This document shows positions 1-7,849 of a DNA stretch of 32,685 bases, one piece after another. The notes beneath the pieces are model-generated. The model worked only from the letters and a program-made list of their open reading frames with translations. It was not told the DNA's origin and did not search any database. A program made the translations under genes and the position numbers. Within the stretch, counting starts at the first letter, position 1, and each line of letters opens with the position of its first letter. Source of the DNA: Acidobacteriota bacterium (lineage in GTDB: Bacteria; Acidobacteriota; Terriglobia; Terriglobales; Acidobacteriaceae); NCBI GenBank assembly GCA_013290025.1, contig JABCYV010000026.1:1-32685 (forward strand). The letters are read 5' to 3'.

Positions 1-223
1 TTTCTTTGAACTTGTATTTCGGGGCAGAGCGGGCCATCGTCCATCAATCCGCCGATCGGGGGTGACCGATCTGGAGTGGACGTTTGTCGACGGTTCAATA
101 GAGCTCGTGATTAGCGCCTGCGACAAGCTAGGCGTGTCATCTGCACTGACCAATACAAAGCTGAGGTGGTTATTGCGTTTGGCGTCTCTTTGGGGCTGAC
201 ATCCCACTTCTTGCTTTCAAAAG
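1..223. other. Left-edge stretch with no recognised gene
   Basis: No product is recognised here. On the minus strand one frame stays open from about position 190 to the left edge and reads in part FVLVSADDTPSLSQ. This could be the start of a further minus-strand gene beyond the window, or chance. It has no ATG and no clear ribosome binding site, and it lies downstream of a terminator hairpin at 227-262, so any gene would need its own promoter. I do not call it as a CDS. Confidence 0.2.
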
Positions 224-262
224 AAAAGGCCGCCGAGCCGGTCGAAACCAGCACGGCGGCCT
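214..262 (-). terminator. Rho-independent terminator, downstream copy
   Basis: Positions 227-235 and 254-262 form a perfect 9-bp GC-rich stem, with a small inner GGT/ACC stem closing on CGAA. Read on the minus strand, the stem is followed by CCTTTTCTTTTG, a broken T tract. This is the classic layout of an intrinsic terminator for minus-strand transcription. It sits 35 nt beyond the stop of the decayed small gene at 297-560 and is a near copy of the hairpin at 606-650. Confidence 0.75.
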
Positions 263-296
263 CCGAGAATTTCGGTCAGCCGCAGAAATACCGCTG

Positions 297-560
297 CTAG
301 GGTATAAACTTCTTCTTGGCCGCTTCCTCCGAGAGGGCGGGTAATCCGCCCTGAATCTTCAACGTCTCGATCTCACCGTACCCGACTCGGCGCAGGGGCG
401 GAAGAAAAGCGACCCTGTGCGGAGTGGAAGTCCGTGCTTACAAGATGCGGCTTTGGGCCGCGCGCTGGCGCCTCCCGTGCTGTGGCAGGCATGGAACTAC
501 ACGTGACTCTGGCATTGAGCTAAGTCCTGCTTGTACGCGTACACAGGTCGGCAACACTGC
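297..560 (-). pseudogene. Decayed second copy of the small LKIQDGLP-type gene
   Basis: The minus strand reads GYGEIETLKIQGGLPALSEE and then AAKKKFIP before a stop at 297-299. This matches the C-terminus of the gene at 688-939 (GHGEIEKLKIQDGLPVLAE). Upstream, similarity continues but in another frame: MPATAREAPARGPKPHLVSTDFHS lines up, with substitutions and a gap, against MAEARE...RPAVGQQQPRLVGTSIHP. Further upstream, VYAYKQ matches VAADKR, followed by an in-frame stop. At least two indels (around 385-400 and near 490) therefore break the frame. The unit, with its own terminator, looks like an old tandem duplication whose downstream copy is no longer coding. The upstream boundary is uncertain. 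Confidence 0.55.
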
Positions 561-605
561 CGGGTAATTACTTCCTTACGTTTAGGCAGACTGGTTCTCA
601 TCGTC

Positions 606-650
606 AAAAAAAATAGGCCGCCGAGCCGGTCGAAACCAGCGCGACGGCCT
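606..650 (-). terminator. Rho-independent terminator after the small gene and BY-kinase
   Basis: Positions 615-623 pair with 642-650 over 9 bp; one pair is a G-U wobble in the minus-strand RNA. The stem is followed on that strand by TA and then a run of eight T (the A run at 606-613). It lies about 38 nt past the stop codon at 688. It is the likely end of the whole minus-strand polysaccharide transcript, or of its last segment. Confidence 0.8.
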
Positions 651-687
651 CCGAGAATTTCGGTCAGCCGGGGGAAAACCGGACGTG

Positions 688-939
688 CTAAGGAGTGAAC
701 TTGATTTTCTTGACCGCTACTTCCGCGAGGACGGGTAATCCATCCTGTATCTTCAACTTCTCGATCTCACCGTGCCCCAGCTCGGCACAGTAGCGTATGA
801 ACTGCAACCACGTGGGATGAATGCTGGTGCCCACGAGGCGCGGCTGCTGCTGTCCGACAGCTGGCCGGATCGCGATTTCACGCGCTTCTGCCATGGAATC
901 AATCTTAATTGCAACAGCGCCGCGCTTGTCTGCCGCCAC
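688..939 (-). CDS. Small LKIQDGLP-type protein of unknown function
   Basis: This encodes a short soluble protein of about 83 residues, with no membrane segment and no signal peptide. Recognisable blocks are WVAADKRGAVAIKIDSM, then HPTWLQFIRYCAELGHGEIE and LKIQDGLPVLAEVAVKKIKF at the C-terminus. I recall similar small proteins from Acidobacteriota; no function is known to me. The start is uncertain. GTG at 939 precedes the conserved AADK block, ATG at 894 would give 68 residues, and neither has a good ribosome binding site. The open frame runs on into the BY-kinase gene in another frame, but that extension is not credible. It lies 62 nt after the BY-kinase stop and is followed by a strong terminator, so it is probably the last gene of the transcript. 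A decayed copy lies just downstream. Confidence 0.6.
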   Translation of the reverse strand: MAADKRGAVAIKIDSMAEAREIAIRPAVGQQQPRLVGTSIHPTWLQFIRYCAELGHGEIEKLKIQDGLPVLAEVAVKKIKFTP

Positions 940-1001
940 CCAGATATTCGGGCAAGGACCTTGTTGTGAGGTACTACCCGCTGAAACGGAATCTATAAGA
1001 C

Positions 1002-3314
1002 TTACATGCCCATTGAAGTTTCGACGGTTTGTTGCTCGTTGACTTTGGCCTTTTGGTAGCCGTAGCAGCGGTAGTAACTTCCAAATCCCCGCGAGGAGAG
1101 ATCCACCGCGTTCACCACGATGCCGGCCACTTTGGCTCCGACGATGTGCAGCAGATCGCACGCGCGCAACAGCGCATCTTTAGTGGTTTGACCCGAGCGG
1201 ACGGTGAGCAAAACTGCGTCGGATTGGGCCGCGACGATGATGGCATCAGAGGCGATCAGCACCGGAGCAGTATCAATAACGATGTAGTCAAATCTCATCC
1301 GGAGTACGGCCAACAGGCTTTTCATCGCTTCCGAGCCCAGCATGTTGACGCTCACATCCGAAATGCGCCCTGCGGGGAGTACGGATACTTCGGGGAGAAA
1401 ATCCGAGTGCAAGATGCACGCCTGGGGGTTGCCTGCGAAACCCGGTTCGAGGAGCGTGCTCAGTCCGTGATCACAGGGAAGATGGAGCAGCAAGTGTATT
1501 GTTGGTGCTCCGAGGTCAGCATCGACGAGCAGAACGCGCTTGCGCGTCTGTGCCAGCACGGCGGCCAGGTTCAAGCTTGTCGTAGACTTACCCTCCTGGC
1601 TGAGTGGACTTGTGACGACTATCACTTTGACCGGCTCGGGAGAAGCTAGCAGTAAGGTTCGTAATGCCCGGTAACACTCCGCGAAATCCGATCTGGGCTG
1701 CAGGGATGTAATCAGCGCAGCGGGAGTATTTTCACAACTCCCCGCTAGAGACAGGCGCGCCGCTTTGGCCGAGGTTGTGCTTTCGGCAGGAATTGCGGGG
1801 ATGGTCGCGAGCGAAGGCAATGCAACCAAGGCCTCCGCCTCAGCGGGGGTACGGATTCGGGTGTCGAACCGATCGCACAAGAAAGCCAAAACAGAGCCGG
1901 TGAAACACCCCAGGAAAAGACCGAGCGCGAGGTTCAGTGGTATGTTCGGCGTCGCGGGCGCGTTTGCCACGCGGGCCGAGTCAACTACGGTAAAATTGCT
2001 GGAATTCAGACTCGCGGAAACACCCGCCTCCTTCAGTTTTTGCAGCAGGCCTTCGTAAACCTGTTGGTTCGTTTCCACGTCGTGCTTAAGGATACGGTAG
2101 TGAATGGCATCCTCATGCATCCGGTTGGCTTCCTGTTTCTGGTGCTCGACCGCGGAACGGAACATGTTCTCACGGGAGCGAGAGATGAGATAGGCGGTGT
2201 GATCACGTTCCGGAATTTTCTTTATTTCATCTCCCAGGGCCGCTTCTACCTGCGCCAGTTGATCGCTGAGCTGGACGACTTGTGGGTGAGCGGATCCCAG
2301 CTGGCTGGTCGCCTGCGCGAACTGGTTTCTTAGGTCCGCTTGCTGTTCCTTGAGGTGCCTCACGTTCGGGCTGTCTCCTGTCTCCAGTACCAGATCGGGA
2401 GCCTCGGAACTAGTTTGTTGGTACAACGCCTGCTTCTGGATACGCTCTCCCTCAGCGAGCGAAAGCTGCCGATTCAGTTCATCCAGCCTCTGCATAACAA
2501 TGCTTTGTTTCTCATCCAGTCCCAGAATGCCTTTACTCCTTTCATATTGGACCAGCTTCTCTTGAGACTGCTCAAACTTGGTTTTCAGCTCCTGTAGTTG
2601 TCGCGACAGGAAATCAGAAACATGCGTGGTGGCGTCATACTTGGCCTTGAAGTTGTGATCCACATAGGCTGCTACCAACCCGTTGACAAACTTCGCGGCT
2701 ATGACCGGATCCGGTCCCAGGAACCTGATGGCGATAATCGGAGTATGAGCAACGCGCCATACTTCCAGTCCGCTCTGGAACTCGCTGAGCAGTTGGGCAT
2801 CACTCTTCGAGAGCTTTTGAACGCGTGCATCCTGCGCAAACACGTCGCCCTCGGGTTCCCGGGGATGCGCCAGGCCCAATCTCACGAGATCGTCCAGAAT
2901 GACACTATCACTCTTTAGAATATTGACTTGTGCATCGAGTTCGATGCTGTAGTCCTGCTCGTCGGCCGGGGCACGGTTCATATCCTTGAATCCAAGGAGG
3001 TTTGAGTTCTCCCTGCCGACCGAGATGCGGGCCACGGCTTCATATTTTGGTCTCATAGTAAAACTTGCTGCCGCCGCCAGCACCAGCATGGCCCCGGTGA
3101 CGAACAGCACTAACTTCCAGCGCCTGAGAAGAATTTGAAAGTAGTGCAGTAGCGCCGGCGGGTCGTGGGTCGGGGAAGCGGATAGTCCGAAACCAGAAGG
3201 TTCTGTCGGCGTCAATTCAGCGAACCTGTCCCGGAATCGCTGCGCATCACGGCGCTGGAGCGCGGATTCGGTTTTGGGGACGCTCAGTTTGATCAATTCA
3301 TGAAAGGAACTCAC
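1002..3314 (-). CDS. Polysaccharide co-polymerase / BY-kinase (Wzz-Wzc type)
   Basis: This inner-membrane chain-length regulator and tyrosine autokinase of Wzx/Wzy-type export has 770 residues, the usual size for fused Wzc proteins. A first membrane helix lies near residues 65-88 and starts the Wzz domain (RISVGRENSN follows). A long periplasmic region rich in coiled coil (residues about 220-420) leads to a second helix near 455-480. The cytoplasmic kinase has Walker A SPLSQEGKST (about 569-577), Walker A' VLLVDADLGAP and Walker B DYIVIDTAPVL. The C-terminus carries a tyrosine cluster, GFGSYYRCYGY, the expected autophosphorylation site. The start is GTG at 3314, preceded by AAGGAGG at 3321-3327 with 6-nt spacing, which decides it. 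The partner export protein is encoded far upstream at 26030-27013. It is the last large gene of the locus. Confidence 0.95.
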   Translation of the reverse strand: MSSFHELIKLSVPKTESALQRRDAQRFRDRFAELTPTEPSGFGLSASPTHDPPALLHYFQILLRRWKLVLFVTGAMLVLAAAASFTMRPKYEAVARISVGRENSNLLGFKDMNRAPADEQDYSIELDAQVNILKSDSVILDDLVRLGLAHPREPEGDVFAQDARVQKLSKSDAQLLSEFQSGLEVWRVAHTPIIAIRFLGPDPVIAAKFVNGLVAAYVDHNFKAKYDATTHVSDFLSRQLQELKTKFEQSQEKLVQYERSKGILGLDEKQSIVMQRLDELNRQLSLAEGERIQKQALYQQTSSEAPDLVLETGDSPNVRHLKEQQADLRNQFAQATSQLGSAHPQVVQLSDQLAQVEAALGDEIKKIPERDHTAYLISRSRENMFRSAVEHQKQEANRMHEDAIHYRILKHDVETNQQVYEGLLQKLKEAGVSASLNSSNFTVVDSARVANAPATPNIPLNLALGLFLGCFTGSVLAFLCDRFDTRIRTPAEAEALVALPSLATIPAIPAESTTSAKAARLSLAGSCENTPAALITSLQPRSDFAECYRALRTLLLASPEPVKVIVVTSPLSQEGKSTTSLNLAAVLAQTRKRVLLVDADLGAPTIHLLLHLPCDHGLSTLLEPGFAGNPQACILHSDFLPEVSVLPAGRISDVSVNMLGSEAMKSLLAVLRMRFDYIVIDTAPVLIASDAIIVAAQSDAVLLTVRSGQTTKDALLRACDLLHIVGAKVAGIVVNAVDLSSRGFGSYYRCYGYQKAKVNEQQTVETSMGM

Positions 3315-3425
3315 TTGAAGCCTCCTTGAACTGCGCTCCGTTCGCCGCTCTGCGGGCTTTGATCTGCACGGCTAATTTGCCGCAAGTTGCATTACCGATA
3401 GACAACTGAGGTACAGAGGGGAGGT

Positions 3426-4811
3426 TTAGCTTGCTGTCGGTTGGGAAAGGTGCGGGCGCAACTCAGACGCAATAATCACCATCACCACGGCCAACAGCAC
3501 GAGGGAATAGGAAATCGAGGACACCACGGATGCGCCAGTGAGCCCGAAACGCGGTATTGCCCAAAAGTTCAACACAATATTGAGCACCGTAGCGCATGCC
3601 CAGATCCATATCACGACGGGCGGATAGCCGATGCTGTTGAGAAATTGCACGACGGCAATCTGTACGCCCATGGCGAAGATGCCCGGAGTAAGCCAGAGAA
3701 ATGGACTCACCGCAGGCAGGAATGCAGTTCCAAAAAGGACATGCACTACTGGCTCAGCGGTGAGGGATGCCAGGACAAGTGAGGGGATCAACACCAAAGC
3801 AGTGCCCATTGCCACCTTCTTTGCCTGGCGGAGTTTCTCGTATCGGTCAGCCATAGCCGAAAGCCGTGGAAAGAGGATGAGGCCGATGATGGAAGGCAAC
3901 ATAAGCAGGTAGTCGGCCATTGTAGAAGCGATCGAGTAGTAGCCGGCCTGCTCCGCCCCCAGGAAATACTTCACCATAAGCAGATCTATCCGCAAGAGCA
4001 GAAACCCGAACAGTGCAATCAGATATGCCTTAATGCCGAGCCGTATGTGCGCACGCAGCACGCGAAACGAGATTTGCGGCCGAATGTGAGCGAAACCTTG
4101 CAACAGGCGGTAGGTCCAACCCGTAGTTAGTGACGTGCTCAATAGTGCGGCGGCAAAGACCATGCCGGGCGTCGTTCGGCCGGACAGAATAACCAGTCCC
4201 ACCAGGGACAAAGACAGCAGTCGATTCAGTAGTTCAACCTTGTTGAACGAGCGGACTTGCTGCAATCCCAGCAGCAAGTTCTCCGTCAATACAAAGGCCA
4301 AACCTACCGGAATCCACGCCAAGCCCAGGGCTAAAAGATGCCCTTGCACGGGAGCTAATCGTGGCGCCACCCGAAATGCCAGCCAAACGATCGCTGCGAC
4401 GGCTCCGCCAAAACCAAAACTGACAGCGAGAGAGTTTCCGACTAGCTCTGGCAGCAGCGAACGATCCTGGGCGAGGTAGAAAGTATTTGAGGCATGCAGG
4501 CCAAGGTTTCCCAGTTGAACGCCAATCACTCCTATGGTCATGGTTACGGCGTAAAGACCCCGGCCTTGCGGCCCCAACGTTCTTGCTACCGCGACGCTGG
4601 TTACCAGGCCGAGTCCGATCAGTACGACTTGTGTCGCATAGGTCTCGACAACCTTTCGCACAAAGTCTGATTTTGCAAGATGCCGAACTTGATGCTGAAG
4701 CCTTTTCCCGAGAGTTCTGGCCGAGGTAGCGGTATCCTCTGCGACATCGTGCCCGGGCAAACCCGGGCCGTGCGTGCGAGGCAACGGCGTGTTGGTAATC
4801 TCGATGCTCAT
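3426..4811 (-). CDS. Wzx-type polysaccharide flippase
   Basis: This is a polytopic membrane protein of the MOP/PST (RfbX-like) superfamily that moves undecaprenyl-linked repeat units across the inner membrane. It has about a dozen hydrophobic segments. The first begins after VRKVVETYATQVVLIGLGLV, with the typical VARTLGPQGRGLYAV motif directly after it. A later conserved loop, LLRIDLLMVKYFLGAEQAGYYS, is also typical of the family. The open frame extends to 4997, overlapping the upstream glycosyltransferase. ATG at 4811 (MSIEITNT) is preferred because it leaves a normal ~145-residue lead into the first helices without the overlap; its ribosome binding site is weak. It sits between a glycosyltransferase and the BY-kinase, as expected of a Wzx/Wzy pathway. 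Confidence 0.88.
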   Translation of the reverse strand: MSIEITNTPLPRTHGPGLPGHDVAEDTATSARTLGKRLQHQVRHLAKSDFVRKVVETYATQVVLIGLGLVTSVAVARTLGPQGRGLYAVTMTIGVIGVQLGNLGLHASNTFYLAQDRSLLPELVGNSLAVSFGFGGAVAAIVWLAFRVAPRLAPVQGHLLALGLAWIPVGLAFVLTENLLLGLQQVRSFNKVELLNRLLSLSLVGLVILSGRTTPGMVFAAALLSTSLTTGWTYRLLQGFAHIRPQISFRVLRAHIRLGIKAYLIALFGFLLLRIDLLMVKYFLGAEQAGYYSIASTMADYLLMLPSIIGLILFPRLSAMADRYEKLRQAKKVAMGTALVLIPSLVLASLTAEPVVHVLFGTAFLPAVSPFLWLTPGIFAMGVQIAVVQFLNSIGYPPVVIWIWACATVLNIVLNFWAIPRFGLTGASVVSSISYSLVLLAVVMVIIASELRPHLSQPTAS

Positions 4812-4939
4812 TAACGCTCGATTGGGCAACAGATTTCTGCTTAGCAGCTCTTGCGAGCCGGCTTTGAGCTTCGTTGGGTTGATCTCGCGGGCATCATGAG
4901 GGCTTGCGGATACGTGGCAGGACCCAGTGTGTCTCGATA

Positions 4940-6562
4940 TCAAGCTGCAGCGGACCACTGCGCATCGCCGAGCAATTTCGCTACGTTCTGCCGCCACGTG
5001 TGCCGCATGATTGCGGTTTCTCGCGCTTGGCAGCCGAGGCGGCAGCGCAGCGCCGGGTCCTGTGCCAGCAAGCGAATCGCACTGACCAACTCCGCCACGT
5101 TCCCAGGTTCGACGAGAAGCGCCGTGTGTTGGTGCCGAAGTACCTGCGCTAATTGATCCATATTGCTAGCCACGATTGCCTTACCCATTGCCATGTATTC
5201 GAATAACTTGGTCGGCGAACCGAAGAAAGGCCGCCCGTCGGGCATCGGCACGTGGGGCGAAACGAGAATCTCGGCGGCATCCAGATAGGCTCGCACCTGA
5301 TCGTGCGGCACCATCCCGGGAAAGAGCACTTTTCCTTCTTTTTCAAAGTTCTGTAGCGATTCACGCATTTCCTGGTGCAAAATCCCGCTGCCGACAAGCA
5401 GGAACCGCAAAGGCAGTTCGCTGTCTTTCAACAGCTCACGGATTGCCTTTTCCAGGAGTGGGATGCCGTGCCAATATGCGAAGGTCCCGACAAAGCCTAT
5501 GACGATTTCTTGGGCCGAAATTCCGAGGAATTCCCTTAGCTTTTTGCCCCCGCAGCCGGGATGGAAATGGTCGGGATCCACGGCATTGGGATTAACCAAG
5601 ATCTTCTCGACAGCGACGCCGCGCTCCACTAGTTCATTCCGCATCGGTTCGGAGACCACTACGATCATCGTCGCCGAAGCCAACATGGCTTCTTCGCACA
5701 AGCGCAGCCACGCGCAAAAGCGAGTGGGATCCCAGTATTGCGCCATCCAGAGTTCGGAGCCATTGTACTCGAGCACAAAGGGGAGCCGCATCCATTGCGC
5801 CAGCAGGGCCCCGGCGATAGTAAAACGGCCGTGGCGTTGATACACCATCCCGGGCCGAAGACCACCGAGCATCCGTCGTACACTCCGGGCAAAATGTATG
5901 CTGTAGGACAGCATCATTGTCTCCCAGAACAGAAAGAGTCTCCTCGGGGAGGGGATTTCCTGGACTAGAAATCCTGGGATGGGCAGCGGGGCTCCAGAGA
6001 AGATCTTGCAAGTCGCCGCGTTGGCGGCTATGCCCCCGAGGACACCCCGGATGTGACTGATACTGCCGCCAGCAATGTCGCGAGCGAGCGGATAAGGAAA
6101 CAAATACGCCACAGCCAACCCGCTCGAGCCGCGTTTAAACTGGACGGGACGAGCCATCCGTTTCCACACAGGCAACAGGAGTAAGAAGAAGAGTAGCAGG
6201 GCCACATCGGCTAACGCACTGGCAACGGTTCGCGGCAGCAACCAAAGCCAGTCTGCGCGATGATAAGCACGAAACACTCCACTGGAATCGGCAACAATTG
6301 TTTCCCGGCAGCGGTGGATCAGCCCTGACCACAGCACCAATTGCAATTGCGGAGCTTCGTTGAGCGACTTAAAAAACACAATCAGTGCCTGGCCACGAAG
6401 CGCCCGCAAGCTCCGTAGCTGCCCTCTCCATCCCCCTGCACGCAGGTGCCGATGCGAAAGCTCAACGATCGTCGCGCCAGGACGATGTTTCTGGACTAGA
6501 TCACGTGCCTGCTGCGCGTCTCCGGTCCAGACGTGAAGATAGAGGGTTTCCGGTGCAGTCAT
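4940..6562 (-). CDS. GT4-type glycosyltransferase with an N-terminal membrane segment
   Basis: This is a predicted retaining glycosyltransferase that adds a sugar to the growing repeat unit at the inner face of the membrane. The C-terminal half has the GT4 fold signature: ILVNPNAVDPDHFHPG, then IGFVGTFAYWHGIPLLE and SPTKLFEYMAMGKAIVASN, the region that normally carries the EX7E-like nucleotide-sugar site. The N-terminal half contains a strongly hydrophobic stretch (ALADVALLLFFLLLLPVW, about residues 115-135) that may anchor the enzyme. ATG at 6562 is used; a TTG three codons earlier is possible. At about 540 residues it is longer than the usual 350-420 because of the N-terminal extension. Donor and acceptor cannot be told from sequence. 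Confidence 0.88.
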   Translation of the reverse strand: MTAPETLYLHVWTGDAQQARDLVQKHRPGATIVELSHRHLRAGGWRGQLRSLRALRGQALIVFFKSLNEAPQLQLVLWSGLIHRCRETIVADSSGVFRAYHRADWLWLLPRTVASALADVALLLFFLLLLPVWKRMARPVQFKRGSSGLAVAYLFPYPLARDIAGGSISHIRGVLGGIAANAATCKIFSGAPLPIPGFLVQEIPSPRRLFLFWETMMLSYSIHFARSVRRMLGGLRPGMVYQRHGRFTIAGALLAQWMRLPFVLEYNGSELWMAQYWDPTRFCAWLRLCEEAMLASATMIVVVSEPMRNELVERGVAVEKILVNPNAVDPDHFHPGCGGKKLREFLGISAQEIVIGFVGTFAYWHGIPLLEKAIRELLKDSELPLRFLLVGSGILHQEMRESLQNFEKEGKVLFPGMVPHDQVRAYLDAAEILVSPHVPMPDGRPFFGSPTKLFEYMAMGKAIVASNMDQLAQVLRHQHTALLVEPGNVAELVSAIRLLAQDPALRCRLGCQARETAIMRHTWRQNVAKLLGDAQWSAAA

Positions 6563-6877
6563 TATGCCCAATCTTTCGACGTGAGCACGCGTTCACGGAA
6601 CGAACAATCGAACATCCGAACGTAAACGTCGCTCATGGTTATCATCACGCAGGCACTAGTCGTAATTCCTGCAACGATTCCACTGTCTACTCACCAAGCA
6701 GCCTTTTGAGCGGTGTTGCATAGAAAGATTGCTGCTAGGTTACCCGAAGTGCCCGCTTGCAACCTTGCAACCCGTCAACGGTGCCAAAGACGGAATGGGC
6801 GAGATCGTGCAGATGAAGAACTCGGTGAGGCCGGCCGCCGTCCAGTATGCACGACCTTTCCTGCTTTTCCGCCAGGC
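6563..6877. other. Gene-free stretch upstream of the glycosyltransferase
   Basis: About 315 bases lie between the stop of the small gene at 6878 and the glycosyltransferase start at 6562. Open frames on either strand resemble no protein I know. No clear hairpin, sigma-70 promoter or sigma-54 motif stands out. It is one of the longest gaps in the locus, so a promoter for the glycosyltransferase-wzx-kinase segment may lie here, but I cannot point to it. Confidence 0.4.
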
Positions 6878-7240
6878 TCATGGGAACATCCTTTTTATCC
6901 TCGCTGTCACCGGTACTTCGTCTTTCATTTCATTTGCTTCCTTGGGCTCGATCTCGCGGAACTGGTGGAGCGGTACTGGTAATTCTTCTTGGGCTGGCAT
7001 TTCGAACAGTTTCGGGCCCTGGCCTTTGTCGGCCAAGTGCCCGCCCGCAACTTCCTGTAGCCGGGCCATTGCGGATTTGATTGCCTCGTCACCCGAGGTC
7101 AAAGTCTTTCGAATAACTCCACTTGCCCGTAGGGCCTCCTCGTAGGCCTTTCGTGCCTCGGAGAGACTGTCCATGTAGGCGGCCACCTGATGGTTAAATC
7201 TCTCCATCGCCTCGGAGTAAATATCCAGTGCATTGGGCAT
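6878..7240 (-). CDS. Small charged helical protein, function unknown
   Basis: This is a 120-residue protein starting [15 protein letters not shown]. The first two thirds look like a continuous amphipathic helix or coiled coil rich in Glu, Ala and Arg (for example [18 protein letters not shown], then [15 protein letters not shown]). The tail is Pro- and Glu-rich and probably disordered. There is no signal peptide or membrane segment. The start is well supported: an AGGAGG Shine-Dalgarno at 7246-7251 lies 5 nt before ATG 7240, so the 12 upstream codons of the open frame are discarded. A palindrome upstream (7273-7287) may be an operator. It is flanked by a decayed plus-strand nuoB copy on one side and the glycosyltransferase on the other. 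I do not recognise a family with known function. Confidence 0.75.
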   Translation of the reverse strand: MPNALDIYSEAMERFNHQVAAYMDSLSEARKAYEEALRASGVIRKTLTSGDEAIKSAMARLQEVAGGHLADKGQGPKLFEMPAQEELPVPLHQFREIEPKEANEMKDEVPVTARIKRMFP

Positions 7241-7245
7241 GTTTT

Positions 7246-7251
7246 CCTCCT
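7246..7251 (-). promoter_or_regulatory. Strong Shine-Dalgarno deciding the start at 7240
   Basis: The minus strand reads AGGAGG, with 5 nt between it and ATG 7240. This is one of the best ribosome binding sites in the window and fixes the start of the small helical protein. Confidence 0.8.
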
Positions 7252-7272
7252 CTCGTTTTTTCGCTTTCGGGC

Positions 7273-7287
7273 TCACATCTCATGTGA
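7273..7287. promoter_or_regulatory. Palindrome upstream of the small gene, possible operator
   Basis: TCACAT-CTC-ATGTGA is a perfect 6-bp inverted repeat with a 3-nt spacer. It is centred about 40 nt upstream of ATG 7240, where a promoter or operator for that gene would lie. Read on the minus strand, TTTAAAGAT sits just upstream of it and could be part of a -10 region. There are no T tracts, so it is not a terminator. A chance palindrome of this size is possible. Confidence 0.35.
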
Positions 7288-7361
7288 TCTTTAAAATTCG
7301 GATGGATCTCACCGAGCCTCCGAGCGCCGCACAAACGAGTCTGCCATCAGCGATTCCCAAC

Positions 7362-7821
7362 CGACAGGCAGCATGCACGAGCAGGGACTTTCGCGGCTAC
7401 ACAGCATTTGGCCGCATGATCCTTGGTCTGGCTTGTTGCGCCATCGAAATGATGTCCATGGGCGTGTCCCGCTTCGATATAGCGCGATTCGGCGCTGAAG
7501 TATTCCGGCCTTCTTCCCGACAATCGGACCTGATGATAATTGCGGGCCGAGTTTCGAATAAGATGGCTCCTGTAATCCCTCAGCTATGGGAACAAATGGC
7601 CGAACCCAAAATGGGTGATCTCGATGGGAGCGTGCGCGACTTCGGGTGGAGTCTTTAATAACTACGCCCTGGTGCAGAGCGTGAACCAGGTAGTTCCCGT
7701 CGATGCGTACATCCCTGGCTGCCCTCCCCGTCCCGAGCAGTTGATCTACGCCATCACCCTGTTGCAGGAAAAAATCCAAAGAGAACGCGGAACTTTGCGG
7801 CGGGCGTTGAATCTCTCCTAG
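7362..7821 (+). pseudogene. nuoB: Frameshifted nuoB (complex I subunit B) relic
   Basis: NuoB carries the N2 [4Fe-4S] cluster of NADH:quinone oxidoreductase. Three pieces in different frames rebuild it. SIWP (frame of 7409) matches the usual [27 protein letters not shown] through EQMAEPK follows in the frame of 7416. [20 protein letters not shown] to [12 protein letters not shown] follows in the frame of 7612 and stops at 7819-7821. An extra base near 7415 and an extra A in the run 7608-7611 (AAAA where AAA-TGG is expected) explain both shifts. All four cluster cysteines (CC, GAC, PGC) are still present, so decay is recent or these are sequencing errors. No other nuo gene is nearby. It is the only plus-strand gene and it converges on the ligase fusion. 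The N-terminus before SIWP is unlike normal NuoB. Confidence 0.85.
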
Positions 7822-7849
7822 TTGAAGCCTGCGGCCCGGACTGTTTCTC

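Noticed and set aside
688..1161. Longer 157-codon frame starting inside the BY-kinase gene
   Set aside because: The first half overlaps the well-supported kinase C-terminus in another frame, shows no protein-like pattern and is not matched in the second copy. Only the part from about 939 down is supported.
7362..7821. A functional complex I gene
   Set aside because: Two frame changes break the coding sequence, the N-terminus is not normal and no other nuo gene is nearby.
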